This document shows positions 48,946 to 58,314 of a DNA stretch of 64,000 bases, one piece after another. The translations under genes and the position numbers were made by a program. A model generated the notes under the pieces. That model did not search any database. It was not told where the DNA came from and was given only the letters and a program-made list of their open reading frames with translations. How positions within the stretch are numbered: the stretch's first letter is position 1; each line of letters opens with the position of its first letter. The DNA comes from Klebsiella pneumoniae (GTDB lineage Bacteria; Myxococcota_A; UBA796; SXON01): NCBI GenBank assembly GCA_945861635.1, contig CAMAWH010000003.1:62001-126000 (forward strand), in the 5' to 3' direction.

Positions 48946-49577
48946 GGCTTCTGGGGCGGAGATTCGGGGGGGGTTTCTCCGTCGTCCGCGCCCGATCCCC
49001 ACGTCGGCGTCGTCGCGACTTTTACCACTTCACCCGATGTTTTCTTCATGCGCGGGCTGACTTCGATCTTCAGCCCGATGCCCGGCTCCACCGTGAAGGA
49101 CTGGCCGGCAAACACATACTTTCCCTTCGGAAGCAGGCCGCGGTACACGCCCTTTTCCTTCACGATGACCACGGCCGCGTCGACCGCCGTGCGCTGATCA
49201 GGGTCGAACGGACTCTCCGCGACCGACAGCACGTCACCCCGCGGCGGCACCGTAATCAGCTCAACCAGCCCATAGTTTTCGTCGATGGCGTACATCGTTT
49301 CGATCACGTCCTTCGTGGTCTTGATCTTCGAGGCGGCCTTCAATCGGATGTACGCGCCCTGCATGTTGCCAAGCGCACGGGCTGCGTACGCGCCGTGCAT
49401 CAAATCGTCGAACGAAAGCTCAACGCCAAGCTTGTCGAGCTCGACATACTTTTTTTCGACGCCCAACCACAACTGCCTGCTTGCAAGCTGCTCGATTTCA
49501 CCGGACAGCCGGGTGTGCTCCGCGACGTCTCGATCGACCGCGTGGGCGAACAGGCTGAAAGCAAGGAGCGCAATCAT
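48942..49577 (-). CDS. Exported protein of unknown function
   Basis: The protein has 211 residues. The signal MIALLAFSLFAHA (cleavage before VD) has no basic residue. The mature part begins with two helices (LSGEIEQLASRQLWLGVEKKYVELDKL, DDLMHGAYAARALGNMQGAYIRLKAA), a TPR-like pair, followed by a beta domain with VVIVKEKGVYRGLLPKGKYVF and a proline-rich end. No family recognised. It overlaps both neighbours by four bases in the six-gene operon. Confidence 0.7.
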   Translation of the reverse strand: MIALLAFSLFAHAVDRDVAEHTRLSGEIEQLASRQLWLGVEKKYVELDKLGVELSFDDLMHGAYAARALGNMQGAYIRLKAASKIKTTKDVIETMYAIDENYGLVELITVPPRGDVLSVAESPFDPDQRTAVDAAVVIVKEKGVYRGLLPKGKYVFAGQSFTVEPGIGLKIEVSPRMKKTSGEVVKVATTPTWGSGADDGETPPESPPQKP

Positions 49578-50341
49578 AGCGAATCCGGGCGTATCGCAGT
49601 GGGGACGTCGGGGGTAGGAGGAGACGGTTCGGGAGAGCGCGCCGGGTTGGACGCTCTGGGTCGCCCTTTGATTCCAAAATCGATCGCGATTCCCCCGTAG
49701 AGGCCGGTTCCCCGCTGCGTGTCAACGTAGAGGTTTCCGCTCAGCCCGAAGTGCACGCGCCGGAACGCGACTTGGCCACGCGTCCCGCCGCCGGCGTACA
49801 ACTCGAACGTCCCCGATGCGGTCGTGATGTCGTCCGTCGTGGCCGATAGAAACGTCTGGCGCGCCACCACGCCAGGCGCGAGCGTCACGGAGAACAGCTT
49901 GCCAATGGGGCGCTCAATCCGGAGCGGAAAACCTATGTCTAACGCCCCGTAGTTCACCGTTCCGAGGGGGAAGAACAGGCCGGCGATCGATGGTTGGACC
50001 GCGAAATGAAAGCCACCGACCTCGGCGAAACGATAGCGCAGGTCCGCACCGATGCCGAGCGTATAGGCATTGAGACCGATGTCCGCGTTCTCGGTGATTC
50101 CACGCCGATAATGGAAGCCCAGCGCGGGAAGCGCGACGCCCGTTGAGGTGCCGAACACGTCCGGAGCGCGCGCGTAGGAGACCTCACCCGTGAACTCGTG
50201 CTCGCCGTTCGGCAGGGGAATCGCCCCGTTCACCATACCCATGTGCGTGCAGCCAAAAATCGGCAGGAGCAACCCTGCTAAAACGAACGGGTGAAAGCAC
50301 CGTGCGGCGTCCCGCGCGCGCGGCGGGCTCACAGCGTCCAC
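49574..50341 (-). CDS. Outer-membrane lipoprotein, barrel-like
   Basis: The protein has 255 residues from a GTG. Residues 1-31 form a signal with lipobox IFGC (CTH). The mature protein has repeated strands (GEVSYARAPDVFG, GADLRYRFAEVGGFHFAVQPSIAGLFFPLG, YGALDIGFPLRIERPIG) and a proline-rich tail. Such proteins usually report or stabilise outer-membrane barrels, but no family is recognised. It overlaps the preceding gene by 13 bases and the following gene by 4, in the same operon. Confidence 0.7.
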   Translation of the reverse strand: MDAVSPPRARDAARCFHPFVLAGLLLPIFGCTHMGMVNGAIPLPNGEHEFTGEVSYARAPDVFGTSTGVALPALGFHYRRGITENADIGLNAYTLGIGADLRYRFAEVGGFHFAVQPSIAGLFFPLGTVNYGALDIGFPLRIERPIGKLFSVTLAPGVVARQTFLSATTDDITTASGTFELYAGGGTRGQVAFRRVHFGLSGNLYVDTQRGTGLYGGIAIDFGIKGRPRASNPARSPEPSPPTPDVPTAIRPDSL

Positions 50342-50790
50342 CGAACGCCTGCACCCAGATCAACGTCGGAGCCGCCACCGCGCGACGTCGCGCCGCCAAG
50401 TATTTGCACGCCGAAGTGAGGATTCACATGCCAGATCAGCCCGGTGCGCCCCCGCACGCCGGGCTCGACAAACACCGCCGCTCCATACGACGGTGCGTCC
50501 CAAATCGCGGTGGTGATGCTCACGGCAGGACCGACGCCAAACATCGCGCCAAAGTGACGCCCTGAAAAGGTGAGCGTCGCCAGTACCGCCGGTCGGACCA
50601 GCACCTGGGTAAATGCAAGGTTTGTCGAGGCTTCCGCCGCGCCGGTCGCCCCGACCTCCAGCGCGACGCCCCACGGCCCGCTGACGCGCAATTCCGCTTC
50701 GAGACTCCCGGAAAACTGCCCCTGATGGCGCCCCGAGGACTGGCGCACGGCGTTCTCTGCCACTTCCACGGCCAGCGTCAGCACTGGCAT
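50329..50790 (-). CDS. Small barrel-like envelope protein
   Basis: The protein has 153 residues from the ATG at 50790, which shares one base with the upstream stop (TGATG); a GTG three codons earlier is possible. No clear signal peptide, although MPVLTLAVEVAENAV is mildly hydrophobic. The rest is beta-rich with Gly/Ala turns (LRVSGPWGVALEVGATGAAEA, FGAMFGVGPAVSITTA). It may be part of the same barrel complex as its neighbours. No family recognised. Confidence 0.6.
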   Translation of the reverse strand: MPVLTLAVEVAENAVRQSSGRHQGQFSGSLEAELRVSGPWGVALEVGATGAAEASTNLAFTQVLVRPAVLATLTFSGRHFGAMFGVGPAVSITTAIWDAPSYGAAVFVEPGVRGRTGLIWHVNPHFGVQILGGATSRGGGSDVDLGAGVRWTL

Positions 50791-51821
50791 CAGCCGCACG
50801 CTTCAGGGAGGTAGTAACCTGCGAATCGCTGGACAATCGCCGCGCAGACGACTTGCCGCTGGACGGGACCGTTCACGGCCGCGGCCCAGGCGTCAAGGAA
50901 GGACGTGCCCGAGAAGTCCTCCGGTGCCTCCCACGAATCTGCAGCCCGAACGAGGAGATCGAGCGCCACATCCGGGTCATCGAGTGCCACCCGCGTGTCC
51001 CACACTGCCGACGCGAGGACCGTGCCCAACGGATACGGGTCGTAGAGCGAAAATACGTCGGCACTCTCCGCAGCGATGGCAGGATCGAGGTCATCGGTCA
51101 TCACGGCGTCGGAATCAACATGCCGATCGGGCATCTTCAACGATGCGTCGAGGAACCGCGGGTCGTCGAGGGTCAAGGTGGCAAACGAATCCGCGAACCC
51201 CTCGTGTAGCGACGCCTGCCAATTCGCCGCCGTTGTCCCGATGTCCGTGACGATGGGAGCGTCGTGCGCGCCGCCCGCCGTGAGCAGGTGAAAGATCGCA
51301 TGTCCGAATTCGTGTCGAATGACACCGGTATTTGCGATCAACGGCACGGCGCGATTGCCGCCGTCGGGAAGAAGCAGGAACGTGTTCGCACCGGTAGCGT
51401 ACGCGGCATTGTCGGCCGGCGAGAGCTCCAGCCCCCAATCCGCCGCAGGACTCCACGCGAGATCGACCGGGAAGATGGGCGCGACGTCGATCTTCCGCTC
51501 AAGCGCGATCGCGCGCGCGTCCTCAAGATCCGCGTAGAACGTGAACAACAGCAGTCCGTCCTCATCCGCGGGCACCGCAACGCCATCGACCAGGGTGAAA
51601 CGAACGTCGAGCGGCACACCGCCCGTGTAGTCCGGCGCATTTTCATCCCCGACGAACGCCCCGCCGTGCTCGATCACGCCGAGCGAGCCCGACATGCGCG
51701 CCGCGTCCTCAAGCGCCGCGATTTCGCGAGGCGACACGCTGTATCCATCGGTGCCACGCACAAACGCAAGGTAGAGGTCGGCCGAAGTCGGACCGCACCC
51801 GACAAGGAAGACGAGCAGCAC
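50790..51821 (-). CDS. Lipoprotein zinc metallopeptidase (gluzincin-like)
   Basis: The protein has 343 residues from a GTG. VLLVFLVGCGPTSA is a short lipoprotein signal (LVGC). The metallopeptidase motif HEFGHAIFH (near residue 169) gives two zinc histidines and the catalytic Glu. About 37 residues later EGFADSFA supplies the glutamate ligand, as in fungalysin/thermolysin-type gluzincins. It is first in the six-gene overlapping operon, with a TAGGAT -10 element 6 bases before the GTG. It probably acts at the outer membrane on envelope or prey proteins. The substrate is unknown. Confidence 0.82.
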   Translation of the reverse strand: MLLVFLVGCGPTSADLYLAFVRGTDGYSVSPREIAALEDAARMSGSLGVIEHGGAFVGDENAPDYTGGVPLDVRFTLVDGVAVPADEDGLLLFTFYADLEDARAIALERKIDVAPIFPVDLAWSPAADWGLELSPADNAAYATGANTFLLLPDGGNRAVPLIANTGVIRHEFGHAIFHLLTAGGAHDAPIVTDIGTTAANWQASLHEGFADSFATLTLDDPRFLDASLKMPDRHVDSDAVMTDDLDPAIAAESADVFSLYDPYPLGTVLASAVWDTRVALDDPDVALDLLVRAADSWEAPEDFSGTSFLDAWAAAVNGPVQRQVVCAAIVQRFAGYYLPEACG

Positions 51822-51827
51822 CCGTCC

Positions 51828-51833
51828 ATCCTA
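51828..51833 (-). promoter_or_regulatory. -10 element TAGGAT, predicted leaderless start
   Basis: On the minus strand TAGGAT is followed by 6 bases and then the GTG at 51821. It drives the metallopeptidase-led operon and lies directly beside the start of the divergent phosphopantetheinyl transferase gene. Confidence 0.5.
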
Positions 51834-52547
51834 ATGCGTGGCACAATCCCGCGTGTTGTGATCCGCACGACTCCGCACTCGCCATGGCAAGGCGCGTTCC
51901 TCGCGGCCCTTCCGCACGGACTGGCCGCGGGTGTGCACTTGCCGCCGACCTCCGATCCCGTCCCGGAAAACGTTCTGGCGCGCCTGCACCCCGAGGAGCG
52001 CGCGGTTGCCGTGACGTTGGCCGGCTTTCGGCAAACGCAATTCGTGGGCGGCAGGTTGGCTATCGCAGCGATTGCAGCGGACCTCGGGATGCGGCGTACG
52101 CCGACCCTCCCCAACGAGCACGGCGCACCGGTGATTGGGGCCAATACGTCGGTTTCTATTTCCCACAAACAAGATCTTGCGGTGGCACTGGTCGCGCGCG
52201 GCGCGGCGCGACTCGGTATCGACATCGAGGAGACCGATCGCGACCGCCCGGGCGTCGCCCGCCGTGTTCTGACGGCGGATGAGTTTGCCGCCGTAGAGGC
52301 CCTGCCCGAATCTCGCCGCTGGACAGACACGGTGATCCGGTTTTCTGTCAAGGAGGCAATCTACAAGGCGCTGCACCCGTTCTTGCATCGCTACATCGGC
52401 TTCGGAGAGGTCGAGGTGTGGCCGACTCCGGACGGGAACGACGTCGTCAAACCATTGATGGAGGAAGGCGCCGCCTACGTTTTTGAGGCCAGGCACTTCT
52501 GGGTCGAGCACCGTGTGCTTGCGACCGTTCGCGTCCGGCCGGCGTGA
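51834..52547 (+). CDS. 4'-phosphopantetheinyl transferase, Sfp type
   Basis: The protein has 237 residues from the ATG at 51834; a GTG at 51858 is an alternative. The Sfp/EntD superfamily motifs are complete: FVGGRLAIAAI, SISHKQDLAVALVA, GIDIEETDRD with the magnesium Asp/Glu, and WTDTVIRFSVKEAIYKALHPF. It activates carrier proteins of fatty-acid, polyketide, nonribosomal-peptide or PUFA synthases. None of these is in the window, so its partner is elsewhere. It is divergent from the metallopeptidase operon with 12 bases between starts. Confidence 0.9.
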   Translation: MRGTIPRVVIRTTPHSPWQGAFLAALPHGLAAGVHLPPTSDPVPENVLARLHPEERAVAVTLAGFRQTQFVGGRLAIAAIAADLGMRRTPTLPNEHGAPVIGANTSVSISHKQDLAVALVARGAARLGIDIEETDRDRPGVARRVLTADEFAAVEALPESRRWTDTVIRFSVKEAIYKALHPFLHRYIGFGEVEVWPTPDGNDVVKPLMEEGAAYVFEARHFWVEHRVLATVRVRPA

Positions 52548-52556
52548 GCAGCCGCG

Positions 52557-53870
52557 TCAAAGGGGGCGCGTCCGGGGGAACGGTGGCGGCCCTGGGGTGA
52601 GGGGATCAGCATCGGGAAGCGGGTTTGCTCTGGTGATCGGGGGATCTTCCACAAAACACGGAACTTCGTCGCAACGTAGATGCGTTTCCGCGTCCGCGAT
52701 CGCGATGCTGAGGATCATGTTGTCCTCGGTAAGGGCAAACCGAAGCACGCGCGCAGCGCCAGGGGCCGGATCACGAACCGTGCCCATGACCGCACCATCC
52801 CTCACATAAAGCAGTTCCTCACTTGCTCGACGCCGGACGGGACTCGCGAGATTCCGCCCCGCAACCACGCGCTCCGCCCCCCCGCCACAGCTCGCGATTC
52901 GAAAGATGCCGGCGCCTTCGGGCGCGTCCGCACCCGCCGCATACAGCCACCCAGCGCCGTCCCGCGAAGGGTCGAAACGTGTCGCCGGCGCCGGAAAGCA
53001 CGGGCGACCGTCCGGTCCGTAGAGGTCGGGACCGGGCCCTTCCCGAACGGCCGCGCGCGCGCTCGGGGAGCGCCCCGCCGCCTCTCCGTTTGGATGGACG
53101 AGGCCGGACGCCTCCACGAAAACCGAGCGGCCACCGGACTCCACGGCGAGCCGATGCGGCCGGACGCCCGGCGTCCACGTCCAGGCGGAATACGGACCCG
53201 CCGAACCGCCGTTCCCGCGCAGGCGGGCGACTGCGTCAACGTCATTCCCCGATTGCGCATCGAACCACGTCGCAAGCGCAACCATGTCAGGCCACGCCGG
53301 ATCGCGCGGAAAGGACGCGCCGCGCCACACGTCTGCCATCTCGCGGCGTCCAGCGTCGAGATCGGCCGCACGCGCGTCAAACCGCATGGCTGTTTGCGGC
53401 TCCAAGATCTCAGCCGCCGTGGGAGTGGGACGTCGCCATGCGTCCGCGCGTGCCGCATACGCGATGGCGCGAGTCCAATGTACGCGAAACGCCGGCACCC
53501 GCGCGGGCACACACCCTTGCAGCGCAGTCAGCGCAAGCTCCGGCTCCGCAACCCCCACGGCGGCGGCGAACCAGTACGCCACATCGTCGTCAGCTGGGTA
53601 CTGCTTGTGCAGCGCGCGGAGCGAGGCAACGCCTGCGTCTGGCGAGTCATACGACGCGCGAACCGCCGAGGCCAACTCGGCCAGCGGTGCCGATACAGCA
53701 CTCGGAACCGCGGGCCGCAGTTCGGCGACCGCACCGGGAGCGGACGCGCCTACCGACGTTGTCGGAGCGGAGCGGTTCCCTCCCCCATGCCCCTCGCCTT
53801 CGCCCGCGCGCGCCATCGAGCCCCACGCCGTCGACAGCATAATAATGACCACAGCCCACACCCGCAGCAC
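52557..53870 (-). CDS. Exported TPR and propeller-like protein
   Basis: The protein has 437 residues from GTG. The signal peptide ends ARA|GEG near residue 22. Residues about 60-150 are helical and TPR-like (ASLRALHKQYPADDDVAYWFAAAVG, ALTALQGCVPA). Residues about 210-410 form blade-like repeats (HRLAVESGGRSVFVEASGLV, GAGWLYAAGADAPEGAGIFRIASC, ELLYVRDGAVMGTVRDP) typical of WD40-like PD40 propellers. It ends with cysteines (RCDEVPC) and a proline-rich tail. It resembles periplasmic TolB-like proteins, but the family is not certain. It converges on the phosphopantetheinyl transferase gene. Confidence 0.7.
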   Translation of the reverse strand: MLRVWAVVIIMLSTAWGSMARAGEGEGHGGGNRSAPTTSVGASAPGAVAELRPAVPSAVSAPLAELASAVRASYDSPDAGVASLRALHKQYPADDDVAYWFAAAVGVAEPELALTALQGCVPARVPAFRVHWTRAIAYAARADAWRRPTPTAAEILEPQTAMRFDARAADLDAGRREMADVWRGASFPRDPAWPDMVALATWFDAQSGNDVDAVARLRGNGGSAGPYSAWTWTPGVRPHRLAVESGGRSVFVEASGLVHPNGEAAGRSPSARAAVREGPGPDLYGPDGRPCFPAPATRFDPSRDGAGWLYAAGADAPEGAGIFRIASCGGGAERVVAGRNLASPVRRRASEELLYVRDGAVMGTVRDPAPGAARVLRFALTEDNMILSIAIADAETHLRCDEVPCFVEDPPITRANPLPDADPLTPGPPPFPRTRPL

Positions 53871-53911
53871 CTTTTCATCCCCAGCGCTTGTGCTGCGGCT
53901 TCGGACTTCCT

Positions 53912-54850
53912 ATGCTGGCATCCGAAGAGCGGCAGCAGCAGATGGCGGATTCCGCGACCCTTTCGACCCAACAACTCTACAAGGCTTGGCGTGCGGGTGA
54001 TGCATCCGCGGGTCAGGCCATGGCCCAGCGTTTCAGTGACTGGTATTACGCCGTCACAACGTGCCGACTGGGCGATTCGCACGGGCGGAGCCCGCTGCAG
54101 CGGGCGTGCGTGCGCTTTCAGCAAGGCATTGTATCTGTTGCCGGACAGAACGAACTCGTTGACTGGGCACACGGCATCCTCGCGGAAGAGATTCGAATGG
54201 CGGGTGGCCGCATTGCTGGCGGGGATTTCCCGAATCAAGTGACGGGCGGGCGGTCGCCCACGGACCTTTTGCACAAGGCTGCGCGTGCCATGCCGCCTGA
54301 AACGGTCAGCCTGCTCGCCGCGGCGTACGACTCCAGCGTGCCGTTGGAGCAGGTGCAAGCCGCCGCGGAGCGCTCGGGCGGCTACCCGCTGGCCGTCCTG
54401 CGTGCGCGCTACGCACTGAAAACCTGGCTGCGCGATAACGCCGGCGTCAATTTCACCGTGATCCCCGAAACGCCCAACCTCGACAGCGCCCCGTTGCCGC
54501 TGTACGAAGCGGGAAGGATGGCGAACCAAGCGGAAGAATCAGGGTTCGAGAAGTGGATGTTGTCGAACATGCCGCTGTGCAAGGACATCGCCGAGTTCGG
54601 CGTCATCGCCCAGGCCTTGCGCGCTGGCGGGCTGCGGCAATCCGGCGCGCCGTCGGACGTCAGCACGTTGCCGTCGCAAAAGAGTGGCGTCGGCTCGGCT
54701 CGACGATCAGCGCCCGAAAGCACGCCACCGCCGGACGACGACGCCGAACCGAAACGGAGCGTCATACCGATGGCCGTGGGCGGACTGCTTGTCTTTGGCT
54801 TCCTGCTGGTTGTTTTGGCGGGAGCCGTCTTCTTCGTCCTCAATCGTTGA
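53912..54850 (+). CDS. Tail-anchored helical protein, sigma-region-like N-terminus
   Basis: The protein has 312 residues from the ATG at 53912; an ATG at 53942 is an alternative. The N-terminal half is helical: LSTQQLYKAWRAGDASAGQAMAQRF resembles region 2 of ECF sigma factors, but the -10-recognition residues are not evident and no region-4 helix-turn-helix is found. A Ser/Pro linker (about 255-285) precedes a single C-terminal helix (VGGLLVFGFLLVVLAGAVFFVL), so it should be tail-anchored in the membrane. No family recognised; a membrane-held regulator is one guess. Confidence 0.6.
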   Translation: MLASEERQQQMADSATLSTQQLYKAWRAGDASAGQAMAQRFSDWYYAVTTCRLGDSHGRSPLQRACVRFQQGIVSVAGQNELVDWAHGILAEEIRMAGGRIAGGDFPNQVTGGRSPTDLLHKAARAMPPETVSLLAAAYDSSVPLEQVQAAAERSGGYPLAVLRARYALKTWLRDNAGVNFTVIPETPNLDSAPLPLYEAGRMANQAEESGFEKWMLSNMPLCKDIAEFGVIAQALRAGGLRQSGAPSDVSTLPSQKSGVGSARRSAPESTPPPDDDAEPKRSVIPMAVGGLLVFGFLLVVLAGAVFFVLNR

Positions 54851-54863
54851 CGGGCCGACGCCG

Positions 54864-55661
54864 ATGGACGACACGGGCGCGGGGGTAGGTTGGGCGGCGG
54901 GCGGGTGGGGCATCACCCCGGAAGTGCGCGGGGCGATGCTGCTTCACGAGGCGCGCGAAGCGCTCAATTTCGGGGATCCTGCGGCGGCGGTCGCCATGGC
55001 CGAGGAAGCGTTGGAGGATGATCCGGACGACGTGGAAGCGCTGCTTTTGGTCGCGGACGCGGCGGCACGCGCCGGCCAGCCCGAAGTCGCTGTCCTTGCG
55101 GCGGCGCAGGCTCGCAAGCGCGGCGCCGTCACCGGGGCCGTCGAGGCGGCGGCGCTGCTCGGCGCCTGTCAGGTAGAGGAGGCGCTAGTTGCAGCCGATT
55201 CCGCGCTGTTACGCGATACGACGGACGCGCGATCCTGGGCCGTGCGTGGGCAGGCGCTCGAACTGCTGGGACTCGACGGCGCGCAGACCGCGTTCGATAG
55301 CGCGCATGCGTTGCACCCCGAACGTTTTCCGCGGCCGCTCGACGTGTCGCTGGAACGTTGGCCGAAGTTGTATCTGGAGGCGTTGGGAGAATTGCCCGAC
55401 GGCGAACGCGCAGTATACCTCGATGCCGTGATTCGGTGGGAACAGGTTCCCGCGCTCGCCGATCTGCGTGCGCTCGACCCGCCGGCACCGCCGGGTCTGG
55501 CGCTTTTGGGCTCCGAACGTGACGGTCGCGTCTTCTGCACCATTTACCGTACGAACCTTACGCGCGGTTCCGTGGACGAAGAGGACGTGCTCGATCGGCT
55601 CACGGAGGCGTTGGCGACGGAGGCTCGGATTCTGTTAGCGGAACGCCGCGAATTATTTTGA
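54864..55661 (+). CDS. TPR protein with degenerate zincin-like C-terminal domain
   Basis: The protein has 265 residues from the ATG at 54864, 13 bases after the previous gene. Residues about 15-155 are TPR repeats (AAAVAMAEEALEDDPDDVEALLLVADAAARAG and following). The C-terminal 110 residues resemble the small metallopeptidase family DUF1025 (WPKLYLEALGELPDGERAVYLDAVIRW, CTIYRTNLTR), but where that family has HExxH this one has ALATEARIL, so no zinc site. It may be a non-catalytic relative. The last 62 bases overlap the convergent membrane-protein gene. Confidence 0.6.
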   Translation: MDDTGAGVGWAAGGWGITPEVRGAMLLHEAREALNFGDPAAAVAMAEEALEDDPDDVEALLLVADAAARAGQPEVAVLAAAQARKRGAVTGAVEAAALLGACQVEEALVAADSALLRDTTDARSWAVRGQALELLGLDGAQTAFDSAHALHPERFPRPLDVSLERWPKLYLEALGELPDGERAVYLDAVIRWEQVPALADLRALDPPAPPGLALLGSERDGRVFCTIYRTNLTRGSVDEEDVLDRLTEALATEARILLAERRELF

Positions 55662-56763
55662 GCGACACCCGCGCAAGCAAGGGTTGCGGGCCCATCCGGG
55701 CGCGGTAGCGCAAGGTCAGGCGGTGCGGCCCCGCCGCCACGGCACCGTAGTCCACAAACGCTGGCGGCGTCGGAAACGGGGCCTCCTGCCCGCCATCCAA
55801 TTGGAGCGTGCCCAGCGCCTCGCCCACGGGATCATCCGCGACGGCGACGACCTGAAGCCGAACCGGAACGTACGCCGTCCACTCCACCGCCATGAACCCC
55901 GGCAGAGCCAACGACGCCGAGGGCCGGATCTCACCGGGCAACGCCAACCCCAAGGTCGCGCCTCGCCACCCGACGGGCTCGCCCTGAATGCGTTCGTAGA
56001 GCGCGAGTCGCGCGTCCACCTCTCCCTGCCGCGGGTAGCGTCGTAAAAGCCGCACCGCTTCCCCTCCCCTGCCCGATTCTTCCAACGCGCGCGCCACCTC
56101 GCTGACAACGCCGTCTGCGCGAAGGGGGCGCCACCCGAGCGTCAACGATTCGCGCCAGCCGAGGCGAAGCGCAGCGTCGTCGGCGGACGCGTCAGCCCGG
56201 ACGATGGCGCGCAGCGTCGCGGGGTCCGCCGTTTCCGCGAGGCGGCCGGACAGCATGGGCAAAGCCCGTACCGCCGCCAACGCCTCTATCTGTGCAGGTC
56301 CCGTCGTCGTTAGCACGTATGCAAGGTGCGCTAGCATCACGATGCACCCGGCGACGAGGGCGGGCCAAACCCGCCCGCGCGCGCTCGCGACCGCAAGCGC
56401 TGCCATACCGCCGGTCGCAAGGAGGCTGGGAATCACAAAGGTGGACGCGGGTAACACGCCCGCGACGCTGACCTGTTTTAGCGTGAGCACCGCGGTCAAC
56501 GCGAGTACGGCGCGCGCAAGCCCGATGGAAGCGCGCGTCGTAACCGCGCACACGATGGCAGCGACCCAGAGCGCCGGACCTACCTGTGGACTCCACGCCA
56601 TCACCATCCCGACCGTGCCGAAAATGGGATGCACCGTCGAGAGCGCCGCCAGAACCAGGAGCGATGGTGCCGCATGCCACGGCAGCGGCGTCGTAAGGAC
56701 GCCCGCGGCTGTCACGACGACAAGCGCCAGGGTTCGCCGCTTCTCTCGCTCTTCGTCGGTCAC
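55600..56763 (-). CDS. Multi-spanning membrane protein
   Basis: The protein has 387 residues from the GTG at 56763, which overlaps the guaA stop (GTGA). Residues about 10-150 contain five or six membrane helices. A helical soluble part follows (about 165-270), then a beta domain with repeated strands ([27 protein letters not shown]) and a proline-rich C-terminus. I recognise no family. Translational coupling to guaA is clear but may only reflect the compact genome. It overlaps the convergent gene by 62 bases at its 3' end. Confidence 0.65.
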   Translation of the reverse strand: MTDEEREKRRTLALVVVTAAGVLTTPLPWHAAPSLLVLAALSTVHPIFGTVGMVMAWSPQVGPALWVAAIVCAVTTRASIGLARAVLALTAVLTLKQVSVAGVLPASTFVIPSLLATGGMAALAVASARGRVWPALVAGCIVMLAHLAYVLTTTGPAQIEALAAVRALPMLSGRLAETADPATLRAIVRADASADDAALRLGWRESLTLGWRPLRADGVVSEVARALEESGRGGEAVRLLRRYPRQGEVDARLALYERIQGEPVGWRGATLGLALPGEIRPSASLALPGFMAVEWTAYVPVRLQVVAVADDPVGEALGTLQLDGGQEAPFPTPPAFVDYGAVAAGPHRLTLRYRARMGPQPLLARVSLKIIRGVPLTESEPPSPTPP

Positions 56764-58286
56764 TCCCACTCGATGGTTGCCGGCGGTTTGGTGGAGATGT
56801 CGTACACCACGCGGTTGATCCCGCGCACCTCATTCGCAATCCGAGACGACATTCTGGCCAGGAGCGGCCAGGGGAGTTCCGCGACGTGGGCCGTCATCCC
56901 GTCCGTGGAATGAACCGCACGGATGGCGCACGTCTCCTCGTAGGTCCGATTGTCCCCCATCACGCCCACGGACCGGACCGGCAACAACACTGCAAACGAC
57001 TGCCAGATCGACGCTGTCAGCCCCGCCGCTTCGATTTCTGTCGTGACGATGGCATCGGCGCGCCGGAGCACGTCCAGTCGTTCCCTGGAAAGCGCACCAA
57101 GGCAGCGAACGGCAAGCCCGGGCCCTGGAAACGGCTGCCGGTTGATGCGATGCTCCGCGAGGCCCAGCTCCCTCCCCAGCGCGCGCACCTCGTCCTTGAA
57201 CAGCTCACGCAAAGGCTCAATCAACGCCAAGTTCATATCCTTGGGGAGTCCGCCGACGTTGTGGTGCGACTTGATCGTTGCCGAGGGCCCGCGGAAGCTG
57301 ACGGACTCAATGACGTCGGGGTACAGCGTGCCCTGCGCGAGCCAGCCAGCAGACGGGTAACGTCGTGCTTCTTCCTCAAAAATGCGAATGAACGTCTCGC
57401 CGATGATCTTTCGCTTCCGCTCCGGCTCCGTCTCCCCAGCGAGGGCGTCGAGGAAGCGGTCGGCAGCATCGACCACGGTCAGGTCCAACTCCCGAAACTC
57501 GTCGCGAACACTCTCACGCTCGCCGGTGCGTAGGAGCCCATTATCGACGAAGATGCAATGGAGTCGGCGCCCCAGCGCGCGATGTAAAATCGCCGCCGTG
57601 ACCGATGAATCAACGCCGCCCGAGAGCGCGCAGATCACCTCTCCCTGCCCAACGCGTTCGCCGATACGATGGATCTGCTCCTGAATGAAGCCCCGCATCG
57701 ACCAATCGGCGGCCGCCCCGCAAATGTCGAAGACGAAATTCCGCAGGATGGTCACGCCATCCCGCGTGTGGGTGACCTCGGGGTGAAACTGGATGCCGAA
57801 CTGCCTGCGTTCTTCATTGGCAATTCCAGCAATCGGACACGCGTCCGTAGACGCGAGCACGTCGAAGCCCGGCGGCGCACGCCCGACGCTATCTCCGTGG
57901 CTCATCCAAACCGGGAATTCCGCCGGGAGCCCGTGGAACAAACGGCTGTTTCCAACGCGTCGGACCTCCGCCGGTCCGTACTCCCGCCGGGCCGAACTCC
58001 GCACCTCACCGCCGAGAAGATCGGTCAGAAGCTGCATTCCATAGCAAACGCCAAGCACCGGGACCGACGCGTCGAGCCACGTCCGATCGAACGGCGGGGC
58101 GTCCACGTCGTAAACGCTGGAGGGGCCGCCAGAAAGGACGATGCCGCGAAGATTCTCGAACGCGCGCGGCGCCAACGTACACGGGTGAATCTCGCAGTAG
58201 ACACCCTGTTCCCGGACGCGACGTGCAATGAGCTGCGTGAACTGCGATCCGAAGTCGAGGATCAGGATGAGATCGTGGCCGGCCAT
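56760..58286 (-). CDS. guaA: GMP synthase (glutamine-hydrolysing)
   Basis: The protein has 508 residues. The N-terminal class I glutamine amidotransferase has C81 (GVCYGMQ) and H/E in FHPEVTHT. The ATP pyrophosphatase domain has SGGVDSSV. The C-terminal dimerisation domain has [12 protein letters not shown] and ends [10 protein letters not shown], the invariant end of the family. It makes GMP from XMP. Both active sites are intact. Confidence 0.97.
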   Translation of the reverse strand: MAGHDLILILDFGSQFTQLIARRVREQGVYCEIHPCTLAPRAFENLRGIVLSGGPSSVYDVDAPPFDRTWLDASVPVLGVCYGMQLLTDLLGGEVRSSARREYGPAEVRRVGNSRLFHGLPAEFPVWMSHGDSVGRAPPGFDVLASTDACPIAGIANEERRQFGIQFHPEVTHTRDGVTILRNFVFDICGAAADWSMRGFIQEQIHRIGERVGQGEVICALSGGVDSSVTAAILHRALGRRLHCIFVDNGLLRTGERESVRDEFRELDLTVVDAADRFLDALAGETEPERKRKIIGETFIRIFEEEARRYPSAGWLAQGTLYPDVIESVSFRGPSATIKSHHNVGGLPKDMNLALIEPLRELFKDEVRALGRELGLAEHRINRQPFPGPGLAVRCLGALSRERLDVLRRADAIVTTEIEAAGLTASIWQSFAVLLPVRSVGVMGDNRTYEETCAIRAVHSTDGMTAHVAELPWPLLARMSSRIANEVRGINRVVYDISTKPPATIEWE

Positions 58287-58292
58287 CGGCGC

Positions 58293-58298
58293 CGTCTA
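58293..58298 (-). promoter_or_regulatory. -10-like element TAGACG upstream of guaA
   Basis: TAGACG on the minus strand is 6 bases before the guaA ATG. It keeps the TA at -12 seen at other predicted leaderless starts but lacks the final T. Confidence 0.3.
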
Positions 58299-58314
58299 TC
58301 CTGCGGGCGTCCGG

